A stretch of 21,483 nt of DNA from Phlegmacium glaucopus (lineage: Eukaryota; Basidiomycota; Agaricomycetes; Agaricales; Cortinariaceae), in NCBI GenBank assembly GCA_015039465.1, contig MU130098.1, forward strand, positions 917 through 22,399, read 5' to 3'. A program made the position numbers and the translations under genes. Position 1 is the first letter of the stretch. Every line of letters starts with the position of its first letter. The notes beneath the pieces are model-generated. The model was not told where the DNA came from. It searched no databases and saw nothing but the letters and a program-made list of their open reading frames with translations. Positions 10,173 to 19,100 of this stretch are shown in pieces.

Positions 10173-10360
10173 TTCTACAAGTCTCAACTTTATCCTAAAG
10201 TTGAGACGTGAGCACACTCGTTTTATTTACATGACTCGTTAGCTAACAATTACCTAGAACTCTTCTTGTGTTCTAGGTAACTTACTATTAATATTAAAGA
10301 CAACTTTATCCTAAAGTTGAGACAACTCTTCTTTTGTTCTAGCTGCAATATATTCCAACA
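10173..10360 (+). repeat. Copia 1 3' LTR, last 188 bp in normal orientation
   Basis: It matches 5097-5284 with three differences, including TG versus CG at the end of the first hairpin. Its missing first 128 bases are the mirrored bases 6653-6526: the mirror block stops at LTR base 128 and this piece starts at LTR base 129, with no base lost or gained. It ends in AACA followed by the target duplication CAGGA. The apparent 5' truncation of this LTR is an effect of the mirrored block, not a deletion. Confidence 0.92.
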
Positions 10361-10523
10361 CAGGACTGGTCCAGGACTGCAAAAAACCAATGTGGACCAG
10401 TCCCAATCAGTCCAGTCCAGTCTTTTGACCTTCTAGAAGCTTAGTGGACTGGTTGCAGTCCTGGTCCTGTCCAAAAATACCAAAAAACCGGACTGGACCG
10501 GACTTCCAAACACTACTCTGTGT

Positions 10524-10800
10524 AGATAGGTATTTAAGCACATCGATAAGGAGGGGACTCCTTATTGGTGTGAACCAATACTATCGCGTACCCCCGCTCT
10601 CGTCTAGACACCTAAGTTTAAGTGTTCTGACAAGTCTAGTTCTTCACGCCGACCCCAAAATTCAACACCTCAATTAATTGAAGAGTTTCTTGCCTATGCA
10701 TACAACAAGGAACCTTTTTGTAGCCATCAATATAATCACGAGACAAAGCCTCTTAAATGGTGGACTCGAATTTCAAAGGATTCAAATGCACAGTTAATTG
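10524..10800 (+). pseudogene. hAT transposase relic, C-terminal dimerisation part
   Basis: This is the continuation of the hAT gene at 2386-4099 beyond the nested insertions. From about 10679 the frame reads EEFLAYAYNKEP and then KPLKWWTRISK, which matches the start of the hAT C-terminal dimerisation domain (the LKWW motif). The segment ends at 10800 with a GTAAGT splice donor at 10802-10807, after which no further hAT sequence is recognisable. Bases 10524-10678 are poorly conserved and contain stops in this frame. Together with the left half it supports one ancestral multi-exon transposase gene. Confidence 0.7.
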
Positions 10801-10967
10801 GTGTAAGTTTTAATAATCCCTCCGAAGTTAAAATTTGAAGTTAAGTCAATTTTAAAGCAAATAGCGGTTAAAATTTTCTCAATATCGCCCTCGGAGATTT
10901 GTGATGAAAGGACTGCCTCATGACTTGGATGGTTCAACGCCGCATGACGGAGCTCAATGACGCCTGA

Positions 10968-11709
10968 ACACCTGGTGGACTCAGCAAAACTATATATGAT
11001 TTTTATGTTAATGGTTTTGATGATGGAAATTACACTCATCAGGCTCATGTTCACTTACCAACTGCACAAAAATCATCCTCCGGTACCACGGCAACCCCAG
11101 CAGTCCTTTCTGCACCTACTATTCTTGATCTCCTTAATACCGAAAATGTCAATCCTAAAGATGTTGACACTGCTGCACTCGAAGAGCATCTTTTTAATCA
11201 TCCAGACCCTTATGATCTAGAGGAAACTGAATGAGTTGACCCAGCCCTTCAAGATGATACCGTGACACGATCCACGACCCGTTTTGACATTGCCAAGTAC
11301 GTCAAGCTCAATGATCCAAAATTGGAAGCTCTCATCACGAATGTTGATACACACGGACCAGGAGCATCTGTTACGAGTCCCCTTTAGGGGCCCATTCTTA
11401 TAAGCGGATGCGGCCTTGAAAGGTAACGCAAGACTTGCCAGTAACTTCCGTGATTGCACGTGTTGACGGTGATGGCCTTGTTTGCCGCGTGAAAATAACT
11501 TACTCACTGTCAATCCCTGGCGTCTTTAAGAAACTCAACGCTCACGAAGACGCTATAAAAATACCAGTATAATTTCATTCAAAGGGACTTGTATATGCCA
11601 CACAGAGCGATGGCCCTCACCCACAAGTTAAAGAGTTGGAAACCACACAGCCCAGCAAACTAGTGGGAAATCCCGGTGGCTGGAGCATCGACAGCTTCAT
11701 GAACAGCTA
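10968..11709 (+). pseudogene. Unrecognised protein-coding relic
   Basis: Protein-like sequence without a recognised family. One frame is open from 10968 (TPGGLSKTIYDFYVNGFDD) to a TGA at 11232-11234 and then continues in the same frame to a TAG at 11385-11387, with a TTRFDIAKYVKLNDPKLEAL stretch. Two further open pieces follow at about 11432-11573 (VIARVDGDGLVCRVKITYSL) and about 11575-11709 (HSKGLVYATQSDGP, ending SFMNS and a stop). Codon structure and acidic, low-repeat composition suggest former exons of one gene. In-frame stops and missing splice sites suggest decay. It directly follows the hAT relic and could be host sequence or more transposon. Bases 10801-10967 carry nothing I can name. 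Confidence 0.35.
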
Positions 11710-11750
11710 GTAGATATTTTCTGACATGTATCTAACGTGTTAGTAACGTG

Positions 11751-12110
11751 TCATATATTAAATTTCACATTATATAACAAATTACATAATCTGAATATCT
11801 GACCGTTATAAACAAGGATAACTGACAGCGCTGAAGAGCCAATAATATCTGACGTTACTAACATTGGCCAAATAATATCTAACCCTGCGCTACTATGGAT
11901 AGACAATAAAACAATACCAAAAAGGATAAGAAAATAAGAGCACAATGCTCGTGAAATCAAAAGTATATTGGCGGCGGTGTGGAATGCACCGCAGGCCATT
12001 GCGAATAAAAGAACGGTAATCATAAAGGTGACTTTGTACATATTTACGGAGACGACGGCGTTTCCGTTTTGGGCGCTTATAGGTTTCGTAGCGTATTTGC
12101 TCGTTATATT
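11751..12110 (-). pseudogene. Multi-pass membrane protein relic
   Basis: On the minus strand a frame open from about 12110 encodes two or three hydrophobic segments: MYKVTFMITVLLFAMA, a stretch with CSYFLILFGIVLLSIHSS, and a region WPMLVTSDIIGSSALSVIL. The arrangement recalls the seven-span hypothetical membrane proteins common in Agaricomycetes, in which a helix with a TVLFAMAT-like motif precedes a helix ending in YRCY. The YRCY motif is not preserved here, and the frame ends at 11751 without the remaining helices. It is probably a decayed fragment, its family named only by resemblance. It ends close to the 3' end of the cysteine-rich gene at 12128, on the same strand. Confidence 0.35.
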
Positions 12111-12127
12111 TCAATAGGAGCCCCTAC

Positions 12128-12578
12128 TCAGGCTGGTCCTGAACAAACTTCTCCATTTGGACAACATCCAATAACCCCATTGCTTCCGAGAACGCAGAAG
12201 AACCTATAACAAGATATACTCTAGAACCATTGAAACTTGGAGCAAAAAAAAAAAAATTACCCAGGTTCACAGCAGCCACCATCTACGAGAATGATACTCA
12301 GCCCAATGGAACTCGGAAAGAAAAAAAGAAAGTTGGGACGAACTACGGCAACAATTCCATCCATTAGGACAACAAAATTCCACTTCACATATGAAGTCCC
12401 CAGCTGGGCAGAAGAAAGATTGGTGCGTGTTCAAGAGGCCTCGAATCACTGCACTCTTTTGAAATAGAGCACTATGCTTGGACGTTGGGTGGAGTGGGTG
12501 CAGGCCGTTGGCAAACGACAGAGGCAAGAGCAGGAGTGTGCATACCGCAAGCAACAGTACCCCAGTGAAACGTCGCAT
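12128..12578 (-). CDS. Small secreted cysteine-rich (granulin-like) protein, 3 exons
   Basis: Exons on the minus strand are 12578-12347, 12282-12261 and 12203-12128, with introns of 64 and 57 nt that start GTAGTT and GTAATT and end TAG. The coding length is 330 nt, exactly 109 codons plus TGA, and the frame is kept across both junctions. Residues 1-24 form a strong signal peptide (MRRFTGVLLLAVCTLLLLPL). A short linker follows, then a C-terminal domain with 12 cysteines spaced C-C-CC-CC-CC-C-CC-C, including CCPNGWNCC, CCEPGFFC and CCPNGEVCSG. The paired cysteines resemble granulin-type and fungal small-secreted-protein patterns. The product is probably an extracellular disulfide-stabilised protein; its partner and role are unknown. 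The splice model is mine, but splicing restores the cysteine pattern that the unspliced frame loses. Confidence 0.8.
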
Positions 12579-12631
12579 TATTGATGTCAGGGTGACTCTT
12601 TTGAAGTTGATATGAGGATGGATAGGCAGAC

Positions 12632-12637
12632 TTTATA
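12632..12637 (-). promoter_or_regulatory. TATA box of the cysteine-rich gene
   Basis: On the minus strand TATAAA occurs in AGTATAAAGTC about 54 bases upstream of the ATG at 12578, a usual spacing for a fungal core promoter with a short leader. No transcription start could be verified. Confidence 0.45.
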
Positions 12638-12639
12638 CT

Positions 12640-13166
12640 GCCTAAAACCGAAAAGTCCAGTTCGTTGCATCCCTGCAGGGCATTCTGACAAGATAATCAT
12701 TTATTTGAATTGAACCTTGTACCATTGATTCTAATCATATGTGAGCGCTATGCGTTTGACCCGGCGGTCACGAGTCCCAGTATTTACTATTTTTCTACTG
12801 ATTGGTTGCAAGGTTGGTGGGATAATTCTAGTTGGAAACCCGGTTAACTTGAGAATACTGTAACCGGAAGCAGATAGGATGACACTTTGCTAGAATCTCA
12901 ATACAGCTTTGCACCAGAAGAGATATAGTACAACGGTCGACTTTGTCTTAATCATGCCTGTGATAACCCATAAACGTTGCGTATAACCCATACTTTCACC
13001 GAGTCCGTTCTCTGCCAAATGGACCACACTCTCCAACCCATACCTTTTCAGCGGACCATAACCCTGAAGGCGATGCCTCATACAAGGAACGGTCATTGAT
13101 GCCATCAATTTTGGCTGGAAGCGGTGATCACCATATATATTCGGATTAGCACCCGAGTTCCATTCA
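12640..13166. other. Intergenic stretch, no recognised gene
   Basis: It holds a minus-strand open frame at 12890-13228 (112 codons) with no recognised motif; its start lies inside the duplicated block that follows. I see no signal peptide, intron pattern or domain that would support it as a gene. The rest is AT-moderate sequence without repeats. Confidence 0.4.
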
Positions 13167-13488
13167 GCTGGAGCAAACTCAAAGAAACAGTTAAAAAAAG
13201 AATGGAAGAGGAATCTGCCTGCTCGCACGGCTACAAAAAAATGACTGCTCGGAAGATGATCGATACATATCGGTGGAACCTGGCTTGATCAGGAAGCCGA
13301 TGGGAACAGCGCCCTTGTCGACAATGCTTCAGAAGTTAGGAAGGGCTGAGCAAACTCAAGAAAACAGTTAAAAAAAGAACGGAAGAGGAATCCGCCTGCT
13401 TGCACGACTACAAAAAAATGACAGAAGATCTGCTCAGAAGATGATCGATACATATCAGTGGAACATGGCTTGATCAGGAAGCCGATGA
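13167..13488. repeat. Tandem segmental duplication, about 140-bp units
   Basis: Copy A (13167-13303) and copy B (13345-13488) align along their length with scattered substitutions and one 8-base indel after AAAAAAATGAC. Both contain GCAAACTCAA, the run AACAGTTAAAAAAAGAA, a GAGGAATC stretch, GATGATCGATACATATC and GATCAGGAAGCCGATG. On the plus strand part of each is open and reads like coding sequence (KKRMEEESAC and KKRTEEESAC), so an exon may have been duplicated. Stops follow in both. Bases 13489-13586 show nothing further. Confidence 0.75.
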
Positions 13489-13586
13489 GAAAAGACAGCC
13501 TCAAAATTACGAGCACGCGCACTCCCAAAAGCAGGTATTGGTATTCCTATAAATAACTAAATTGTAATGTACGTGACGATATTATT

Positions 13587-15228
13587 TCAAGCATGCTGTC
13601 CTTCACGACTAGTAGTAAGACCACCCCGCGCCTGTAAGTAAGCAAGTGACCTCCACCTCAACCGTCGAAAATTTTGTACAATAAATTTAAGATTCCTAAA
13701 CGTGATCGAAACCTTCCAATACGCACTCCAAAAAACAACCAACGTCCCGACAACAGCAATGAACAATAAAACCAAAGGAAAAGCCAAGGAAGTGCCAAAG
13801 ATATAAAAGGACAATATCACGATTGACACAATGAACAGCAAGGTCGCAGCAAACTGTAATTGCTCACACACTGAGAGGTAGTACCGAAAGTACTCTGGGG
13901 TGTAATCCTTGTTCCCGACTATTAGGTGTTGGGTGCTGATGGCTGTGCCTCGCCCAGCAACGATGATGTTACCGAAATGAAGAGATAAAGCGAAAAAGAG
14001 AAAAGCATGCCAACGTTAAATGCTGTTCGATGGTTGGGTAGGATGAGTGCGTCAACAAGAGCTAGAAAGCCCACGATTAGACCAGCCGTGAAAGTGGACT
14101 GTATGTATAGTGCAACATGAGAAATTGTTCTCAACAAAACGCCGCTTCTTGGGTATAGAAAAATTTAACACGTACGATGTAGGGCTGGGTTTTTTTGCTA
14201 ACCCGGGCTGTTTATAACGTGATGATGGTTTGGGCCTTCATGTGATGTTAGTTACTTAGGTTATTAACTGTTATTTTGTACGTAATCATGATGTCATTGC
14301 CGCGAAGCGGCCAAAAAAAAATGAGGTTAATAACATGTTTTTAACATGTTATTAACCTCAAAATTGTGTATTTAACGTGTGATAAACTAAGTACTACTGG
14401 TACTACAGGCCAAGAGCCCTCAATGTTCCATTTTCAGGCTTCCAATGCTGTCTCCTCAAGGTCATAGGGATCCTGAACACTAACAGTGAGGCTCCTACCC
14501 AACAACGTCAACATCGGCTGGCTCAATGTTGCCAGTGTTGAGGGGGTCCATCAACGATGATAATCGGATGCCTCATCAGGTCATAAAGCGGTCACAGAGT
14601 GCGATTAGAAGTTTTCGGTCATCCCTAAATAGAAATTATCTTCGAATGTTACTACGGAAAAAGATAAAAATCCCCAGCTTGAGCGGACATGTGATCTGGG
14701 TATCTAACAGTAAATCACAAGGCCTCCGGGACCCCCTTATGTTATTAACGTTAAATACATGTTAACAACATGTGATTTACTAGGGTGTTTTTAACATAGC
14801 ACTAAAAAACCCAGCCCTAGTACGATGACTACAAGCATGTTGAACTGTTGAGTGAGAACATCGTAGAATTTCTCATTGCCATCTGAGGATGCTGCCGGCA
14901 GCTTCTGTATCACTAATAATGGAAATAGGTGTTCGTATAAATAGAAGCAGCCGTTAGTAGCCTCCCTTACCAGTCGTAACAGGCTTTTTATCACCGGTAG
15001 TAGAACGAAGAGAATTCTGTAGAGTATGCAGATTCTCTACATGTACATTCAAAAAACCGCTCAGACTTTGTAGATGGTTCTCAAGAGGTGGGGCCTTGAC
15101 AGGGTTAGCTGAAGCACGCCGTGATGGCATTACACCTTGATTGCAGATAGCTTGGTTGGAAACCGCATCGACTATAATGTTAGGATCACCATCTGATGGA
15201 TGAAAAGATGGGTAGGTATTCGGTGTAA
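13587..15228 (-). pseudogene. Multi-pass membrane protein gene, MITE in intron, likely broken
   Basis: Minus-strand exons are about 15228-14971, 14912-14824 and 14098-13587. Intron 1 (58 nt) runs GTAAGG to TTAG and contains CTACTAAC. Intron 2 starts GTAC at 14823, ends ACAG at 14099, and holds a 640-bp MITE; without it the intron is 77 nt. The product begins hydrophilic (SRRASANPVKAPP) and then has about four membrane spans (LVVISTFTAGLIVGFLALV, a segment before HFGNIIVAGRG, LLFIVSIVILSFYIFG, FPLVLLFIAVVGTLVVFW), ending with a basic tail. Near 14005-14012 the frame shifts by one base between NHRTAFNVG and HAFLFFALSLHFGN, so the copy is probably broken unless the base is a sequence error. The 5' exon is not identified. 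The family is not recognised; the location is presumably in a membrane. Confidence 0.55.
14180..14819. mobile_element. hAT-type MITE, 640 bp
   Basis: The ends are TAGGGCTGGGTTTTTT at 14180 and its inverted repeat AAAAAACCCAGCCCTA ending at 14819. They are flanked by identical 8-base duplications GTACGATG (14172-14179 and 14820-14827). It contains no transposase. The interior includes a perfect palindrome around AACATGTT at 14325-14358 and related AACATGT motifs near the right end. The plus-strand ORF at 14526-14765 shows no domain. The insertion lies across the splice donor of the host gene's second intron: one duplicate keeps the original GTACGT, while the upstream copy now reads GTACTA. Confidence 0.88.
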
Positions 15229-15309
15229 CTGTACAAATCGTTCTTTTTCCCATAGTTAACATAATAATATGTTGTTTACATACCTGTCCCATGAACATCA
15301 CCACCACCG

Positions 15310-15827
15310 CGGTCCGCTAGTACTAGCAGTATGGCTGTCCGATTGCACAAGTATTATTTCCAGTATATAGTCCATGTATTTGGTCAATAGATTCACATTT
15401 TTCTTATTCCCTGACAAAAGTACACTCTAATTCTGATTTTACCAAGTGTGAAATGCTTGTTCCTATGGGCTAAAGGCATATTCCCAGCTACATAAGTGGT
15501 GTTCCCCAATGCTTAATTAGTTCCCCCACATAACTAGCCTGTATTACCAGGATTTAATATACATTCCCTGATACTTAGTGTCTATTCCAAAAAATACTGG
15601 ATGAGTTCCCAAGTACACTTCCAGTTCCCGGAAATTGATGCGTTCCCGGTGATATTGACCATGCCGAGGCTGCCGGTGCACTGTGATGGCATTACATTTC
15701 AATCAATTCGGCAAGATTCGGCAAAATTGGCAGCCACGGCGCAGCTCGGCACGCACTTGCTCAGGCCAACGTGCATCAGAAAGGCAGAGGCAGGATATCA
15801 GACATCACTTCGTTGCTCACTCCTTTT
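15310..15827. other. Non-coding stretch with repeated TTCCC motifs
   Basis: No gene was recognised. From about 15450 to 15660 the motif GTTCCC or ATTCCC recurs roughly every 20-40 bases (AGTTCCC, GTTCCCGG, CATTCCC). It may be a degenerate non-autonomous element, but I could not find matching ends or a target duplication. The plus-strand ORF at 15601-15840 runs into the copia LTR and is not supported. Confidence 0.35.
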
Positions 15828-16130
15828 TGTTAAAGTCTAGATGAGAGGTCTCAGTGTTAGCGTCAATGAGACGTAGAACAACTATGTTATTATGTACCTA
15901 GATGAGAGGTCTAGGTAATAATGACAAGATGTAAGTCATGGTAATGTTGTACAGTTAAAGTAGTGATCTTACCTCAGTGTTAGCGTCAATGAGACGTAGA
16001 ACAACTGAGGATAAGATATAGACGAGAACGGGCTTCATATAGCAAATCTAAAGTGTCTACACGAACAAACAGAGGAGAGGTGGCGCGACGCGAAACGAGA
16101 CATGTGATGAGAGAAAAGCGAATGTGAACA
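15828..16130 (-). repeat. Copia 2 3' LTR (303 bp)
   Basis: Read on the minus strand it starts TGTTCACATTCG and ends TTTAACA. A 34-bp direct repeat occurs twice inside (15850-15883 and 15973-16006, 123 bases apart). A hairpin ACCTAGA...TCTAGGT lies between them (about 15896-15918), and CCTCAG...CTGAGG flanks the second repeat. The other LTR is identical except at two CpG positions. Confidence 0.95.
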
Positions 16131-16140
16131 GCCCCCCTCA
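16131..16140 (-). promoter_or_regulatory. Copia 2 polypurine tract
   Basis: On the minus strand TGAGGGGGGC lies directly upstream of the 3' LTR, where the plus-strand DNA primer is made during reverse transcription. The position next to the LTR boundary and the purine content support the call. Copia 1 has an equivalent GAGGGGGAG tract in its mirrored block. Confidence 0.85.
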
Positions 16141-19100
16141 ACGAGCTGAGAGCCCGAGGCGGGCGACGTGAGATTGAAATACAACACGAGCGAGAGGTTT
16201 GGTGAAAATGTCGGCAGTGTTTTCAGTTCCAGGAATGTGATTGACAATGAAGGACTTGGATTCAATGTGGGAGCGGATGAAGTGGTAGCGTATGTCGATG
16301 TGTTTAGCCTTTCTGTGATTGGAATCATTGATGGACAAGCATTTGGCACCGTTGTTGTCGGTGCAGATAACGAGAGGACTGGGACAATCAACTTGGAACT
16401 GAATGAGAGACTGACGGAGCCAGACACCTTCTTGGATGGCTCGAGTGAGAGCAACATACTCAGCCTCTGTTGTGGATAAAGCAATACAGTTCTGTTTCTT
16501 GGCAGACCAGCTGATGGGTCCACCACCCATCGACCAGAGGAAACCAGACACGGAAGCCCGATCCTTTTTGTCACCAGCCCAGTCTGCATCTGACAGACCA
16601 GAGAGTGCAAGACCGTGGTTGTCGCCGCCATAATGGAGGCGATACGCCCGTGTTCCTTTGAGATAACAAAGTACTCGCTTGGCGGTGGCGAAATGCTGAG
16701 GTTCAGGTCAAGAGCAATGTTGAGAAAGCAAGAGGACAGCGAAGGAGATGTCTGGGCGAGAGCATATCTGAAGAAACAGCAGAGACCCCACCAAGCGCTG
16801 GAATGACTTTGTGAGATTCACTATGGGTGGATATGTGTCATCAGGAGACCCGAAAGGTTGATCATGATCGAGTGGAGTTTTGACAGGGTTGCAATTTGTG
16901 AGGTCGTATTCGGCAAGGAGGGTGTCGATGAACATCTCTTGATGTATCCAAAGTTCTCTGGTCTCCAAACGACGTTCAAATTGAACACCGAGGAAGCAAC
17001 GAAGAGGACCAAGGTCCTTGATTCCGAAGGCCTTTTTGATTTCGCCTTTGATGAAATCCAGAAAGGGCATTGAAGTGCACCCTGATAGACCGTCATCGAC
17101 GTGCATTGCCAGAAGACAATGCACTTCCTCCCCCCCCCACGATCGCTTGTAGACAAAGACAGCATGATCAAACTCGGATCGAAGGAAGCCGAGACTTTCA
17201 AGAACCTTGCGAAGGAGGTTGTACCAGATTAGGCTGGCTTGCTTCAGGCCGTAGAGCGATTTCAGCAAACGCCATACACCCTTAAGTCCAGATGGAGAGG
17301 TGTAACCGGGAGGATAACGCATGTAGATGGTGCGGGTGAGGTCCCCCCAGAGAAAGGCGCAAGTTGCGTCGAAACACTCTAGGTGCCAGCCATTCAGAGC
17401 AGCGTAAACTGCTATGAAACGGATGCTGGCAGACTTTGCAACAGGAGCGAAAGTTGCGTCGTAGTCAACGAAAGGCACTTGAGAAAACCCTTGCACGACT
17501 AGTCGTGCCTTGTGAATAGCTGGACCACCATCGGGGTCAAGTTTGAACTCGAAGACCCATCGGTTACCAATGGCTCTCCTTCCCTCTGGTAAGATTTCTT
17601 CCACATACACCCCCATTGACTTCAACATCCCCAACTCCTTCTCCTCCACTCTCTTCCATTCTTCTGCATCTGAACGTGCCATAGCCTCTCGATGATTAGC
17701 AGGAGGGGTATTCATGTCATAGCTGGGACTGTGAGGGTTACGAGCAATGTCGCTGCGCAAGGAGAGAAGCGCCAGTTCGAGACTCGCCTCTGAGTCGCGC
17801 TGGAGGTAACTTTGAACGTCGAGGGAAGCAGCGAGGGATGTGAAGTTGTCGACTTCTTCAAATAACTTCGGCAGTTCGCAGCAGAGATAAGAGTAATCTG
17901 TTATTTCATCATGACCCTTCATTGACACTGCATCATCCTTTTCGACTGTCAAGGAGGCTCTTTCCATTGCAAGCCGTTCGACTGCGGCTCTCCTCTCTTC
18001 GCACTTCTCTTTGTTTACCCTGATTTTTTCTAGATGTTCTTTTGCAGATCAAATGGAATCAGCATAATCACGTCCTCTAGTTGTGAGCAGACGATTACTG
18101 CGAAGAGCAGGAGCGAACTTGGTCGAATCGGGAGGAGATTGCAAGGTGATATTGGGCACGGGAACATCAGACGAAGATGTTTCGTCAATAGGGAGTGAGG
18201 TCGCAGATGGAGAGTCTGAAGAGGGCTCAAGAACAGAAGATGGGAATGGGAGTGAAGAGTAGTCGACAGGAGTGGAGGAAACTTCATGAATTGCATGATA
18301 GGGGATATTTTCGTCGAAGATAACAGATCCCGAGTCGAAGAATTGATGGGTTGCGAGTGATCGTACCCGGTATCCTCTACCCGAAGGGGGATATCCCATG
18401 AAGAGACACTCGATGGATTTTACCCCCAACTTCGATTGCAGTTCAATGGGAACATGGGCAAAACATCGAACGCCCCAGACTCGCAAGTGAGAGACGTCGG
18501 GCTTATGATTTCGAAAGATTTCAAAAGGAGTGGTGTTCTTTGGAAGGGACGATGTTATTGTGAGATTATAGAGGTATGCAGCGGTGAGTGCTGCTTCGCC
18601 CCAGTATGTGAGAGGGAGCTGAGCGGCAGTGAGCATCGCGAGCATCCTCCCCTGTATGGTTCGGAACACGCGTTCCATCTTGCCATTTTTCCAATGTTCG
18701 TAACGCGGCACAACGTCACGCTCAATCCCATCTCTCTCAAGGGCCTGAATAAATTCATTGCTCCCGAGTTCGCCACCTCCATCAACTCTCAACTTAATCA
18801 CTTTTTCCCCTGTCTTTCGTTCCCAGCTGGCTTTTGTTATGCACCAAGCTTGGTAAGCCTGATCTTTTCTTGAGAGACAATGGATTTTCAAAGCATCAGA
18901 GAAGTCGTCAAGGAAACCGATGAAATAGAGTTTCCCATGCGGGGTGGCGACTGGGAATGGACCACAGAGATTGCTGAAGACGAGTTCAAGCAGCCGCGTT
19001 GACTTTGGTGTGGAGGATGGCGGGTTTGGGGTGCGAGAGTGCTTTCCAATAATGCAGGGTTCGCACTTGGATAGCTTGTCGCCAGGAGGGAATGCAACGC

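Larger units (their letters stand above)
4969..10360 (+). mobile_element. Copia-type LTR retrotransposon 1, interior partly mirrored
   Basis: The element begins TGTTGAAATATA at 4969 and ends TATATTCCAACA at 10360. Five flanking bases are identical (CAGGA at 4964-4968 and 10361-10365), the target duplication expected of integrase. From the left it contains the 5' LTR, primer binding site and gag in normal orientation, then 25 A, then 3,647 bases that are written backwards without complement, then the last 188 bases of the 3' LTR. Turning the backward block and merging the duplicated gag end gives an ordinary copia of about 5.1 kb with gag, protease, integrase, RT and RNase H in that order. The insertion itself is therefore genuine; only the interior representation is abnormal. 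Confidence 0.93.
4100..10515. mobile_element. Non-autonomous hAT element, carrying a nested copia
   Basis: The left end is TGGTGTTTGGAAGTCC at 4100-4115. The right end at 10500-10515 is its inverted repeat (reverse complement TAGTGTTTGGAAGTCC), with one mismatch. Both ends are flanked by the same 8 bases, CTCTGTGT (4092-4099 and 10516-10523), the duplication length typical of hAT transposition. Sub-terminal regions on both sides are crowded with GACTGG/CCAGTC and AGTCCGG motifs, the type of repeat that hAT transposases bind. No transposase is encoded. Removing the copia at 4969-10360 leaves about 1.0 kb of element. It interrupts a hAT transposase gene, so one hAT-type element jumped into another. 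Confidence 0.88.

Noticed and set aside
10794..11054. Minus-strand ORF of 86 codons between the hAT relic and the unknown relic
   Set aside because: It overlaps the better plus-strand coding relic and has no recognised motif.
18436..18873. Plus-strand ORF of 145 codons within copia 2
   Set aside because: It is antisense to the integrase region of the copia polyprotein and has no domain.
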